A DNA stretch of 64,000 bases, from the NCBI RefSeq assembly GCF_904849725.1, contig NC_058524.1, positions 492,592,263 to 492,656,262 of the forward strand, given 5' to 3'. Shown in pieces: positions 1 through 11,149 of the stretch. Within the stretch, counting starts at the first letter, position 1. Each line of letters begins with the position of its first letter. The notes under the pieces were generated by a model. It had not been told where the DNA came from, did not search any database, and saw only the letters and a program-made list of their open reading frames with translations. This stretch comes from Hordeum vulgare subsp. vulgare (lineage: Eukaryota; Streptophyta; Magnoliopsida; Poales; Poaceae). Position numbers and translations under genes: made by a program.

Positions 1-208
1 ACCACCACCTACCCCCCTGGTGGCGTAGTGCAAGCTTGTGGGGCCCACAGGCACCCCCTCCACTCATTCCAGCTCCCACCCTCTTCTTCCACCTCCAGAA
101 AAAATTGTTTTGCAGCTCAAACTCGTGTTCTTGCTCATTTGGTTGTGATTTTCGATCTCCTTGCTCAAAGCACCATTCTCCGAACCATTTTGGGAAAATT
201 ACTCCTTG
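1..208 (+). other. LTR-like leader module upstream of the Athila ORF (exon-like)
   Basis: This stretch matches 40213-40416 of the second copy. It contains the GGCTTGTGGGGCCCACAG-type block also found inside the family's LTRs (compare 35836-35862). It ends at a splice-donor-like site. It is probably untranslated leader of a transcript for the ORF at 432. The short open frames here are not conserved between copies. Confidence 0.5.
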
Positions 209-430
209 GCAAGTGACTCCTCCATTGGTCCAATTAGTTTTTCCTCTAGCGCTTTATCCTTCGCGTACTCTTGCTACCTTGGTGACCCTGTTCTTGAGCT
301 TGAAAGGTTGATTTTAGCTGGTCCCAAGTAGTTTTAGAGCGTGATACGGTCTCTAGGCACTAGTAGGAGTAGTTGCTACAAGGTGTGGTGGGTCTTCATT
401 CACTTTTCTCTTGAACTACAAAAATTTCAG
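209..430 (+). other. putative 222-bp intron before the Athila ORF (GC-AG in this copy)
   Basis: The donor reads CTTG|GCAAGT and the acceptor TTTCAG. The equivalent interval in the second copy (40417-40638) has the same length, 222 bp, with a standard donor CTTG|GTAAGT and the same acceptor. Conserved length and borders in two diverged copies support a real intron. The change GT to GC in this copy may be a decayed or a minor-class donor. Splicing itself is inferred. Confidence 0.5.
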
Positions 431-431
431 C

Positions 432-1430
432 AAAAGGAAATTATGGTCACGAGGAAAGTTTCCTGGTGGTTCCTCAATTAAGAAGGGTCCTCGTCTTTCT
501 TTTCGGGAGCCCAAACCTTTTCAACTAAGGGACGCACCGGTTCAACCATGTGAATGGCCTTCCGATGAGTTCATGATCGCAGCAGGTTTCAAGGATGAGT
601 TTGATACACTTGTCCGCAATGCCGGGTTAGAAGAATTCCTCTCAGATAAATGTGAATAGTATGCTATGCTCACTACCTCTTTCGTGCGTAGATTTAAATT
701 TTCAGTTGGCCGTGACTCATCCATACTGTTTGATCTGTACGATAAATCCTATACCGTGGATTTGGAGGATTTCAATAGAATTTGCAAGATACCCGATGGG
801 GGGCAGTATTAACGATCCTTCTAAGTCTTCGGTCAGAGACTTTGTGTCAAGTATAACTGTTGGAGAAACCAGAGATATCACGCAAGCCACCACAGGAAGC
901 ATCCATTTCCCTGCCTTGCACTACCTTGCCCTCTTCATAGGTAGGTGCATTAACGGCAAGGGTGCACATTGTCACCTATGCGCTTCCGACCTTAGTATCC
1001 TTAAGAGCACAGTAACAGGTGACATGAGCTTCAATATGGGAGCTATAATAGTAAGGAGGCTGAATAAAAATACCAGTGAGGGGGATTTCTTTGGTGGATT
1101 TTATGCTACACGCTTAGCAAATTTTCTTGGAGTATCCATCCGTCCAGAAGACCCTCCTCTCCGTACAGCCTACATTGATCGTGTCGCTCTAACACGCTAC
1201 CAGTTCCTTGAGAGAGATCATGGATCCCTCCTATACCGCTTGATATTTAACCGGTAGCGTGTTTTCCATATTACCTTTCCTTCTCCCGCTTTCTTTGACT
1301 TTTAGGTAAAACGAAGATACTACATAACCATAGGAGAGGGAGAGAAGTATGAGAGGGAGGCGACGGCTGCTCGACTTCGCGAGGTAGCTATTCAGGCAGT
1401 GGCTGCAGCACTCCTGTATAACACCCATTA
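432..1430 (+). pseudogene. ATHILA ORF-1-like protein, broken
   Basis: This is the conserved ORF that Athila elements carry downstream of pol; its function is unknown and it has been compared to retroviral env by position only. Recognisable blocks include CEWPSDEFMI, KFSVGRD, HYLALFIGRCINGK and RYQFLERD. Against the second copy (40648-41621) this copy has lost the start codon (the AAG-ATG context is changed at about 440), has a TAG at 657-659, a frameshift near 800, and a TAG where the other copy has CAA (about 1255). It cannot make the full protein. No membrane segment is obvious. Confidence 0.75.
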
Positions 1431-3379
1431 TGACTTTGGGTTTCGCCAGGACCATCCCTAGGAGTAGACCAAGCTAGGCCAAAAGCCTAAGCTTGGGGGA
1501 GTACGTGTTCTCACTGACTTTACATTCATGCTTATGCTTTCACTTTGTTAGCCGGTGTTCACACTTTGCCACTGTATTATCCATGCTAGTTTATTTTCGT
1601 TTTCTTGTTTTGTGTCTTTTGAGAAAACCCAAAAAGATTTTTGTTTCTTCTTTTGCTTGTTGGGAGTTTTCCCGTGTAAATAGTTTTCTTTCTCTGTGTG
1701 TCAAGGTAGAAGATATTGGTTACAATGTTTATTGGTTCTTACATGCTTACGTGTTTAGCTTTCAAAGAGCCATATTTCTTTGTCTTCTCCTTTGTGTTTT
1801 CCTGCAGATTCAGCTTAGTCCAATGTGATTATTATTGTTCACATTGTTCCGCCGTGCAAATGAAAGGCAACAATGATGATATATGATCAAGTGACTGAGA
1901 CTGAAAAGCTGGTATGAACTCTATCTATTTTGTTTTTGTAAATATGACTAACTTGTCGACCCAGATTTAGCTTTGTTGTGAGAGAACCATGTTTGCACTG
2001 ACAACTTAGAGATCATTGTTTCTGATGACATGCTTATTTAGACGAGAGCTTATAATGGTTTGTCTTGAATGCCAACATAGATTTTGAGATGACTATGATG
2101 TAGTATGATAGGATGGTATTATCCTTTGAATGTTTCAAGTGGCTTGACTTGGCGCATGTTCATGCATGTAGTTGAAACAAAATCAACATAGCCTCTATGA
2201 TGTTCGAGTTCATGGTGATTTATATCCTGTTCATGCTTGCATTTGATGTTAGTCAAACTCATTGCATCTTGATGACTGTTGTCGCTCTCTGGTTGGTCGC
2301 TTCCCAGTCTTTTGCTAGCCTTCACTTGTACTAAGCGGAATACTGCTTATGCATCCACTTCCATAAACCCAAAAGTTTTTCCATGAGAGTCCACCATACC
2401 TACCTATTTGCGGTATCTACCTATCATTCCAAGTAAATTTGCATGTGACATTCTCTAAACCTTCAAGAAATAATCTGTTTTGCATGCCCGAACCGCTCAT
2501 GTGGTACTAGGGGCTATTGATATCTTCCATGCTAGGAGTGTTATCCTCGACATTTGTTTATTCACTGTCATTCACGAGAAAGGGGCCGGTAATTGGAATG
2601 CCCAATTCCACACTTAACTCGAAAACATAACTGTAAAACAAGACTCCCCCCGGATTGATGTTAGTAGTGACGTTACCCGAGGATTCGGCTAGCTGTGGAG
2701 GGTGACTGATTGGTGGTGGGGGAGTTAAAACTTTACTTTTCTGTTTGGGAACCGCCTATAGCATGAGTAGCATGGGAGATATTGAGAACTCTTGGTCATT
2801 GCGTTGACAATGAAAGCATGCCACCCAAAATTATTATCTCTGTTTTCAAAGCTTGAGCTCTGGCACCTCTGCAAATCAATGCTTCCCTCTGCAAAGGGCC
2901 TGTCTGTTTATTTTCCTGTTGAGTCATCCTCCTCTTATATAAGCACCAATTAGAGAGCACCTCTGTCATTTTTATGCTTTGCTTTTGATTGACATTGAGT
3001 ATGACTATGACTGGATCTTCATTGCTATGAATTACAATGTTTAGTCAGCCCTTGATCTTTGAAAGTGCTCTGTATTTATGTTTTGCGGTCTCAGAAAGAG
3101 CTAGCGAGATACCACCTATTCGTATTGCTTCATGCTTGTTTTGATTAAAGTGTTGGTATTTTAAACTCATTATTATTTGCACGTTAGCTGATTATGCCAT
3201 TGATATTAGTTTACCGTGAGACCTTTGTGTCATTTGCTTATGTGGTTAACTTGTGATCTTGCTGAAATTTTGGTTATGAGTTAGACATAGTTGCAACAAC
3301 AAGATCAAACAGAGTTTGCCAAAGTTTTTCTTTCTCTCTCAGTTTGTCAACTAAGTTGCTTGAGGACAAGCAAGGTTTT
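1431..3379 (+). other. 3' non-coding region of the Athila-like element
   Basis: About 1.9 kb without a supported gene. It aligns with 41622-43605 of the second copy along its whole length. It starts with an AAGCTTGGGGGAGT motif (about 1490-1503) identical to the polypurine tract at 3380, so an internal second PPT-like site is present. The small open frames here are not shared between the two copies. Confidence 0.7.
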
Positions 3380-3393
3380 AAGCTTGGGGGAGT
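3380..3393 (+). other. polypurine tract
   Basis: AAGCTTGGGGGAGT directly precedes the LTR start TGATACATC, as expected for the plus-strand primer. The same 14-mer is at 43606-43619. Confidence 0.8.
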
Positions 3394-5003
3394 TGATACA
3401 TCTCCATCGTATCTACTTTTCCAAACTCTTTTGCCCTTGTTTTGGACTCTAATTTGCATGATTTGAATGGAACTAACCTGGACTGACGATGTTTTCAGCA
3501 GAATTGCCTAGGTGTTATTTTTGTGCAGAAATCAAAGTTCTCCAAACGTCCTGAAAATCTACGGGGAGCAGTTTTGGAAAATAAAAAAAATATCTGCGCC
3601 AAGTTCCACGTGAGGGGGTGGGCCAGTGGGCCACAAGCCCTGGCTCCGCCACCACCCCCCTGCTGGCGGTGGGTAGGCTTGTGGGGCCCACACGGCTCTT
3701 CCGCCCCCAACCTCAGGTCTATAAGTTCACTTTCGTCCCGGAAAAAATAAAAAGAGAATTTTTCGTCGCGTTTACGATACGGAGCCGCCGCCACCACCTG
3801 TTCTTCATCTGGAGGGCAGATATGGAGTCCGTCTTGGGCTCCGGAGAGGGGAAATCATCGCCATCGTCATCATCAACCTTCTTCCCTCTCCAATTCCATG
3901 AAGCTCTTCGTCGTTCATGAGTAATCTATTCGTAGGCTCGCTGGGTGGTGATGAGTAGGATGAGATCTATCATGTAATCGAGTTAGTTTTGATGGGGATT
4001 GATCCCTAGTATCCACTATGTTCTGAGATTGATGTTGCTACTACTTTGTCATGCTTAATGCTTGTCACTAGGGCCCAAGTGCCATGATTTCAGATCTGAA
4101 ATTATTATGTTGTCACCAATATATGTGTGTTTTAGATCCGATCTTGCAAGTTGTAGTTACCTACTATGTGTTATGATCCGGCAACCCCGGAGTGACAATA
4201 ACCGGAACCACTCCCGGTGATGACCATAGTTTGAGGAGTTCATGTGTTCACCAAGTGCTAATGCGTTGGTCCGGTTCTTTATTAAAACGAGAACCTTAAT
4301 ATCCCATAGTTTCCTTTTGGACCCCGCTGCCACGGGAGGGATGGACAATAGATGTCATGCAAGTTCTTTTCCCTAAGCACGTATGACGACACACGAAATG
4401 CATGCCTAAATCACATTGACGAACGGGAGCTAGCCACAAATCTCTCCGTGTTATAACTGTTGCATGATGAATATCATCCAAACAAATCACCGACCCATTG
4501 CCTACGAGTTTGTCCCACTGCTGCTGTTACTTGTCTTGCTCTACTGCTGTTACTACTGTTGCTACTGCTGTTACTTCTCTTGCTCTGCTGCTACTGTTGC
4601 TACTACTGTCGCTTGCTACTGTTGCTACTTGTTACTGCTGTCACTACTGCTTTTCCTTGCTGCTGCTATTGCTCGTTACACTGCTGCTACCTGCTACAAT
4701 TTTGGTTCGCTAGACGTTGACGAGAACTGACAACTTCCGTCAACGAGGCAACTTGGCGCCATTGATACAATCGTTAGGAATAGTCTACCGTCAACAGATC
4801 GTTTTTGACACCGTTGTTATCATACTACTTTGCTGTTACTACTTTGCTTGCATATACTAATCTTTCAGGTGTGGTTGAATCTGACATATTCAGCTGCTAA
4901 TACTTGAGAGTATCCTCTCACCTCCTATAGGCGTACCAACAAATTTGGGTTGAATACTCTACCCTCGAAAACTGCTACGATCCCATGCGCTTGTGGGCCG
5001 TCA
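3394..5003 (+). repeat. 3' LTR, Athila-like family (1,610 bp)
   Basis: It starts TGATACATCTCC after a polypurine tract and ends CTTGTGGGCCGTCA, matching the ends of the 1.42-kb LTRs at 35556 and 43620. It is longer mainly because of an expanded CTG/TAC-rich tract at about 4516-4700. The TATA-like site of the other copies is degraded here (CTATAAGTT near 3718). Confidence 0.85.
4516..4700 (+). repeat. imperfect (CTG/TTG/TAC)n microsatellite within LTR
   Basis: An imperfect trinucleotide tract rich in GCTGTTACT-like words. The related LTRs (36690-36820, 44750-44890) carry a shorter version. It explains the leucine-rich open frames in all three frames here, which are not genes. Confidence 0.8.
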
Positions 5004-5094
5004 ACAACATTCTTCTAGTTTCGATTGCCGGAGAGTGCTAGCTGCATTTTTCTGGTGTTGTTGCAAGGGGAAGAACAGTTGACATCAACCCTTT
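5004..5094 (+). other. degenerate duplicated primer-binding-site-like relic
   Basis: Right after the LTR end lie two sequences resembling the family's tRNA-Asp PBS context (TTCTGGCGCCGTTGCC...GGGGA): TAGTTTCGATTGCCGGAG at 5016-5033, and TGGTGTTGTTGCAAGGGGA at 5053-5071. The second fits C-to-T (methylated-CpG) decay. A PBS after an LTR that is preceded by a PPT suggests a former tandem LTR-interior-LTR arrangement, truncated near 5094. Weak evidence. Confidence 0.35.
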
Positions 5095-6416
5095 TCAGAG
5101 GAGGATTTTAAACGGTGTCCAAACAGAATAAAACTTCCGAAAAGATTTTTTCCGGAACAGAAGATACGCACGAGACTTGAGAACCAAGGCAGGGGCCACC
5201 AGGGGACCCCACAAGCCCCCTAGGCGCGACACGGGCAGCGCCTAGCAGGCTTGTGGGCCCCCTGTAGCTCATCTGCCCTACCTATTCCGCCAATAAATTC
5301 AGAAAAATTCCAAATCTGCGGGAGAGATCCACGAAAATACTTTTCCACCGCCGCAAGCTTCTGTCTCCGCAAGACGTTTTGGTGCCCTTCCGGAGAGGAG
5401 ATTCGGATACGGAGGGCTTCTTCATCAACACCATGACCTCTCCGATGATGCATGAGTAGTTCACCATAGACCTTCGGGTCCATAGCTAGTAGCTAGATGG
5501 TTTTTTCTCTCTCTTGGATCTTCAATACAAAGTTCTCCATGATCTTCATGGAGATCTATCCGATGAAATCTTCTTTTGTCGAGTTCCAATGAATTGTGGA
5601 TTTATGATCAGATTATCTATGAATCTTATTTGAGTTTCTTCTGATCTCTTATATGCATGATTTCATATCCTTGTAATTCTCTTCGAGTTGTGGGTTTTGT
5701 TTGGCCAACTTGATATATGATTCTTGAATGGGAGAAGTGCCTGGTTTTGGGTTCATACCGTGTGGTGACCTCACCCAGTGACAGAAGGGGTAGCAAGGCA
5801 CGCATCGTGTTGTTGCCATCAAGGGTAAAAACATGGGGTTTACATCATTAGTTTGAGTTTATCCCTCTACATCATGTCATCTTGCTTAAGCCGTTACTCT
5901 GTTCGTCATGAACTCAATACACTAGATGCATGCTGGATAGCGCTCGATGTGTGGAGTAATAGTAGTAGATGCAGAAAGTATCGGTCTACTTGTCTCGGGC
6001 GTGATGCCTATAGGTATGATCATTGCCTTAGATATTATCATGACTTTGCGCGGTTCTATCAATTGCTCGACAATAATTTGTTCACCCACCGTACTATTTG
6101 CTATTTTGATAGAAGCCTCTAGTGAACACTATGGCCCCCGGGTCTACTTCACACCATATTTTCAGCCTTACACTTTTACTTCGTTGCACTTTCCGCCTTC
6201 AGATCTCACTTTGCAATCAATCTTGAAGGGATTGACAACCCCTTTATAGCGTAGGGTGCAAGCTCTTTTGTGTTTGCGCAGGTACTTTGGACTTGGCGCG
6301 ATTCTCCTACTAGATTAATACCTTGGTTCTCAAACTGAGGGAAATACTTACTGCTCCTGTGCTGCATCACCCTTTCATCTTCAAGGGAAAAAGCAATGCA
6401 AGCGCAAGAGGCAGCA
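5095..6416 (+). repeat. truncated gypsy LTR, same family as element A
   Basis: From about 5095 the sequence matches, in the opposite orientation, the LTR of element A (11150-12423 plus 45928-46240): the ACGGTGTCCAAACAGAATAA block, the CTTGTGGGCC blocks, and the end GCAAGAGGCAGCA at 6416. The first roughly 165 bp of the LTR, including the TGATACGTCTCC start, are missing. No primer-binding site follows, so this is the outer edge of a 3' LTR or a truncated solo LTR. Confidence 0.7.
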
Positions 6417-6743
6417 GTCGACACCGACCATGCGCCAGATAATCGACCTCGACCACATTGCGTCGTTACATCGGCGAGTCGACGTCGTCATACCGCCTCT
6501 GCCGACTTTGGCCCTCATGCTATATTGTTTCTCATTACTTAATTTATTTAAGTTAATTAATTAGAGGATTTTCATTTTATTATTATTTTTTATTACTCTT
6601 GGCTTGCACTGTATTGTGTGCACATGTAATTGACTTCGACTGCATCATGCGGTCACCTCGCCGTGCCGACATTGTCATCGTGCCTCCATCAACCAAATTG
6701 TGTTGTTCACATGATCGAATGGCGTGGGGGAATTTCCATCACG
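6417..6743. other. unassigned sequence between two LTRs
   Basis: About 330 bp with an AT-rich centre (6540-6600) and no supported gene or repeat family. It is the flank into which the Del-like LTR at 6744 inserted. Confidence 0.5.
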
Positions 6744-8179
6744 TGTAACACCCCGAAAATTAACCATGATTTCATTTATTAAAATTTGGCCACATTTATT
6801 TTAATTTTTGTTTCTAGGTTTTCTGTTGATTTCAGACCCACTTCTTTTCTCTGAATTATAAAAATTTCTTCTCCCAAGTAGGAGTTTTTGAAAAATATGA
6901 TGAGACTTGAGTGGTGGCATCAAAACATTTCTCTTTATTTGACAAAATTCACTGGAGGCCTCTTATAAATATTTTTCCAAGTTTCATTTATTCAAAATGG
7001 CTTTTTGATTCCTTTAAGGACCTCATTTGCCCTACAACCATTTGATAACTTCATTTAAAAATTCTACGAAAATTTGTAGGTGACATGTGATATCCATGGA
7101 TCACTTTCATGCAAAACCCAATGCGCGTTTTGGAAACATTTAGCAAAACAACCCCTTTTATATCCTGGTCCAGTTGGTGTTTTGAACTACAACCACTGGA
7201 TCTACTATTTCAAAAATTCTACAAAAAATGGGAGATGTCAAGGGAGGCATGTAGTTCACTTTTATGCAAAAATCCACTTTGGTCTTTTCAAAATTTTGAG
7301 CAACCCACTCCCTTTTCTGTTCTGGACTAGTTTTGTATTTTGTACTACAACCATATTTTATTTTGCCCCAACTCCATTGGGATTTTTACTACTGATAATA
7401 GGCACTACCAAACCCTTAAGTCCAGGAGAGCAGCCCCATTAGGATGTTTTGAGATCATGCAATAATGACCTGTAGTTTCTGTCCAGAAACAAAGTTTGGA
7501 AATACTTGCGCTAACAAGTTACGGATTTTCAAAAACTAAGTTTGCCATCACCCTTAGCATCTAAAAAGGCCTTGGACTGGAAATTTTGGTGGCCATAAAG
7601 CTTCTCTAGATGCCCATGGCATTCTGTCGAGCACCTTTTTGTGTCTGGCCAGAATTGACATGATTTTTAGTTTTCATTGTGGATTTAATTCTGTGGCAAA
7701 CCACATGTCTAACAGAGGCTTGCTAACAACCCTAGCTACCCTGTTAAGTTACACCAAAACCTAAGCCCACTTGCTCGTAATGGCATTTAGTCGAACAGTT
7801 GGCGTGCGTGCTCAGGGCGCAAGCAGAGCGCGCGTATTGCAACCGCACCACCCGAGCCGCCACGTCCACCTTCACCCGCCCCTTTGGCCAATCTCACCCG
7901 TAGGGTCGCGCCCCGTCTCTTCCCTCTCGTCGCAGCCGCTCAGCCGCCCCCTAGAGCCCCGCAGCATCGCCTTCAGAGCTGCCTTGGCGGCTTGCAGCCG
8001 GCTACAGCTGGCCCCTGCCATGGCAGCGCCACCCAAGTCGCCCAGCGCGCCAGCTAGCCTCTGGTACGACTCCATTGTTCGTAAGCTAGCTCGCGGCCCC
8101 CTCCAGGCACCGCCACGTCGCCTCTTAGCAACAATTCATCGGAGTTATCCGCAGCAGCGGGGAACCGACATCGCCCGCA

Positions 8180-8187
8180 TATATAAA
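8180..8187 (+). promoter_or_regulatory. TATA box of the Del-like LTR
   Basis: TATATAAA followed by GGAACTCC in a GC-rich context within the long LTR. Transcription would start about 30 bp downstream. Position and strand agree with the PBS orientation. Confidence 0.55.
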
Positions 8188-10073
8188 GGAACTCCGAGCT
8201 CGCCCCGAACCAGAATAGGCCCTCTCCGACCCCTCTCAAGCTCCCATTGCAGCCAATCGACCAGGGGAGGTCGTCTTCCTCACCTGCAGTCGAGGTTCGT
8301 CCGCCGCACCTCTAGTTAAATCCTAGGCCAACAGAGCTTTTCTAGAATCGTTCTTCCCCTCGGTGGAACGACACTGGCATCGCGATCCCATACCTCCTCT
8401 CATTTTTTCTCGAGGTGAGCCATGTGAAAAGTCCCATGCGGACCAGTGCCGCCGTCCGCCGGCCTCGTAGCCGCCGTAGCCTCCCTGACCTCCCACGACT
8501 AAGTCCCCACCTCCGCAGATCGCCATGGCACCCCGAGCACATTGGTGCTCTCAGAATCGGGAGTAGTGGCCCCAATCGCCGGTGAGTTTTGCCGGAGGCC
8601 TCTCCTCCGCTCCGCTGGAGGAGGGAGATAACCGGTTTGACGAGGGTCAAACCTGTCTGGCGGGCCCCACTCATCAGCGACACAACCGAGCTAGAGCCGC
8701 CTTAAGTGAAGGCATATTCGTGCATGTACGTGTCCTCTTCCACAAAAACGTAATCTCTGTGAATCGTTTTCTTTTCTGATTTATTTGAAAAAACAGAGCT
8801 TTGACTAATCTTTGACTAGCCATATCTCTTATAATAAATCTCCAAATGAGTTGACTCTTTTTCTCACCTCTTTAAAATTTTATCTAGTTTATTTTATTAT
8901 TTATTTGCAAATCTTCCAAACAACTTTTTAGTGCTGTTTGAATTGTCTGTTGATTTTAGTAATTTCAAAATAGGATTTGAAGAGAAGATAAAAACTTTCA
9001 GAAAGTTTTGATGTGCACCTCATCCCTCTACACCTTGAAGGAAAGCATTCTAGACTTGGATATATTATTGTTGGGTGTGATTTGTTGTGATGGAGGAAAC
9101 ATTACCGTTATGTTAACATAAGTGATGATATTTCATATGGTGATATGATCATGCACATGAGTACATGGTGAGAAATTATATCTGTTGCATATTGAGATGC
9201 ATGCGATAGTAGTCAGTCCCTTGTTCCACACATGCCTACCGAATGGGATTCGAGAAGAGTCGGTGTCTCAAAAAGACACGACCTTGGGGAATGACATCTC
9301 GTAGGACGAGGATGGTTAGCAAGGCATGTTAGGGTATGAAAGGTGGTGATTCTGTCGGGAATTGTGTAACATTTTTGTTGTGCTAATCGTGTAGGGGATA
9401 TTATAAACCTCCTAAGTTGACCGTAGATCATGTCTTGTTAGTGTGTCACCTTACCCCTTCGTGCTGCCACGGGTCCTTCCGAAAGGGAATACGGTTTAGT
9501 AGGTCGTAAACCTATTATCAGGTACACACCAAGTAGAGGGGCCGGGATGAAGGTCTCCAGGGCACTGGAATAAAGGGAGTTACCCGGTTAGGGGGTATGG
9601 GTGTTTCCGGTCTGGGACCGAGAGGGGAAGAGATCTCCCCTTGTAGCGCGCGGTAGAAATGTGATCCCATGCTATTCGAGGATGTTGGCCTCCCCGTCTT
9701 ATGGTTTTTCCCTGGCAGCATAGTCTGGGTGAATCCGAACCTCGCGGGGGTAAAAATGGGTATGTACTCGTTCTGAGTGTTGACTTCTAAAATAGCATAC
9801 ACAGGATTGGTCCGAGTGACTATTGAAACCCGTGGGCTATGGGTAAAGAGTACACCCTCTACAGACTCAAAACTATTAGAGTAGCCGTGTCCACAGTCAT
9901 GGACGACTGGTTGACAGGTCAAGTATTGGTCTTCGGAGGAAGTTAACTTAATCATGAGACTAAATAAAAAAACCTGGTGGATGATTATGATTATTATTTT
10001 TACCATGGACTAACCCTTATGATATATGAATGTTGAATATCCCTGGGACGGTTTTACCTCCTGGATATTCATT

Positions 10074-10194
10074 GTTATTATTTCATATAAGAACTTTATG
10101 TGGTGTCGCTGACACGCCCGACTATGGCATGCTCGTTATTATTTCACGTAAGCCCTTTATGTGGTGTCTCTGAGACGCCGACTAAGGCATGCTT
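10074..10194 (+). repeat. 61-bp tandem duplication in the LTR
   Basis: Two adjacent copies, 10074-10134 and 10135-10194, share GTTATTATTTCA, CTTTATGTGGTGTC and GGCATGCT at the same spacing. A local duplication within the LTR. Confidence 0.75.
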
Positions 10195-10835
10195 TATATC
10201 TTATCCTTTCGAAGCGTCGCTCCAGACACTCAATCGGACTATTTCTGTGTTCTTGTTAATATTTGAGAGGATTGCCGCCCGATGTTCCATTAAATCTTTC
10301 TTTCTTTGTTTTCTTATTAAATTCTCAATATGATTAAATTATCTGTTTGCTTGCACTTAAGAAGTTGGAGTATGACTAATAGAATATCATTGAATTATTT
10401 CAAGTGCATATTAACCGCCTGTTATTTTATGTCTGATTTGATGATGTTCGCGAGTACATTCAAAGTACTCAGTGGCTGGTCCCTGGCTATTGTCATGGCC
10501 ATATTGCGTGTTTGGAGAGGAGCATCCCGACGAAAGCCCCGGAACCTAGGCTCCTAAGATAGAAGCCGCATGGGATTGGAATTATCTAGGTCAGCTGTTC
10601 CTGTGGGAAATGGAGTCCCATTGACGCTGGAGATCCCCGAACTGCTTCCGCCATCAACTACTAGAAACCTTTTTGATGTACTCCATAGGCCATCTTGGTC
10701 TTGTACTTTAAATTTGTAATTTTCTTGGACATTTGTATCAAGGATTTGTGTACGAGCTAATAGAATTTCTGGGGCTGGTCTGCACAAGGGTCATTTTGAT
10801 GGGAATTTAAAATCCTAGAAAAACCGGCCCTGACA

Positions 10836-11149
10836 ACCTTGGTATCAGAGCCAAGATGCCATTGGCTAATCCTATCTTATTCGGGTCAATAAACCCTAGG
10901 TAACCATCCAAGCCAGCTAGTACCATAACCGCAGCCAAGCATGTCCTTGCTAGTAGTCTGAATAGTGTTAACCGACACCTTTCGATAGCTAGTGGCCAAC
11001 CTATCAGACTAGCCCTATGGTCACATGCTCGTGACCGATGCCTGAGTGGTCCCATTCGCAAGCGTGCAAGGGAAGACTCCGTTTTCTTTCTGTAAAGGGA
11101 ACAACGGCCCAAACCCATCACATCATAGCCACAATCGCCTCACAAGAGC
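10836..11149 (+). other. PBS and leader of the Del-like element
   Basis: The PBS is TGGTATCAGAGCCA at 10840-10853, complementary to the 3' end of initiator tRNA-Met. The leader continues to 11149, where the LTR of minus-strand element A (start TGCTACTTC) breaks it. No gag frame is visible before the break. The rest of this element must lie beyond the right edge or be deleted. Confidence 0.7.

Larger units (their letters stand above)
1..5003 (+). mobile_element. Athila-like gypsy retrotransposon, 3' part (enters from left edge)
   Basis: The window opens inside this element. Positions 1-3393 align end to end by eye with 40213-43619 of the complete Athila-like element at 35556-45042: the same LTR-like leader, intron, env-position ORF and long 3' non-coding region, then a polypurine tract and an LTR. 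The 5' LTR, gag and protease lie outside the window, so the target duplication cannot be checked. It is an independent, more mutated copy of the same family. Confidence 0.85.
6744..10835 (+). repeat. long 5' LTR of a Del/Tekay-like gypsy element (4,092 bp)
   Basis: It starts TGTAACACCCCG and ends CCTGACA, followed four bases later by TGGTATCAGAGCCA, the standard primer-binding site for initiator tRNA-Met. LTRs of about 4 kb with this start and primer are typical of the Del/Tekay (chromovirus) lineage, so I infer that lineage; no pol is in the window to confirm it. A GC-rich block at 7790-8700 with a TATA box at 8180 is the likely promoter. Open frames inside (7771-8319 plus, 9518-10006 minus) show no domain and are taken as chance frames. 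Confidence 0.7.

Noticed and set aside
4460..4730. Leucine-rich ORFs resembling signal or membrane segments
   Set aside because: Translation of a CTG/TTG/TAC tract in three frames; shorter in related LTRs.
7771..8319. 182-codon plus-strand ORF in GC-rich DNA
   Set aside because: Lies in the promoter part of the Del-like LTR, overlaps long open frames on the other strand, crosses the TATA box and shows no domain.
9518..10006. 162-codon minus-strand ORF
   Set aside because: Inside the same LTR; no recognisable motif, composition as its surroundings.
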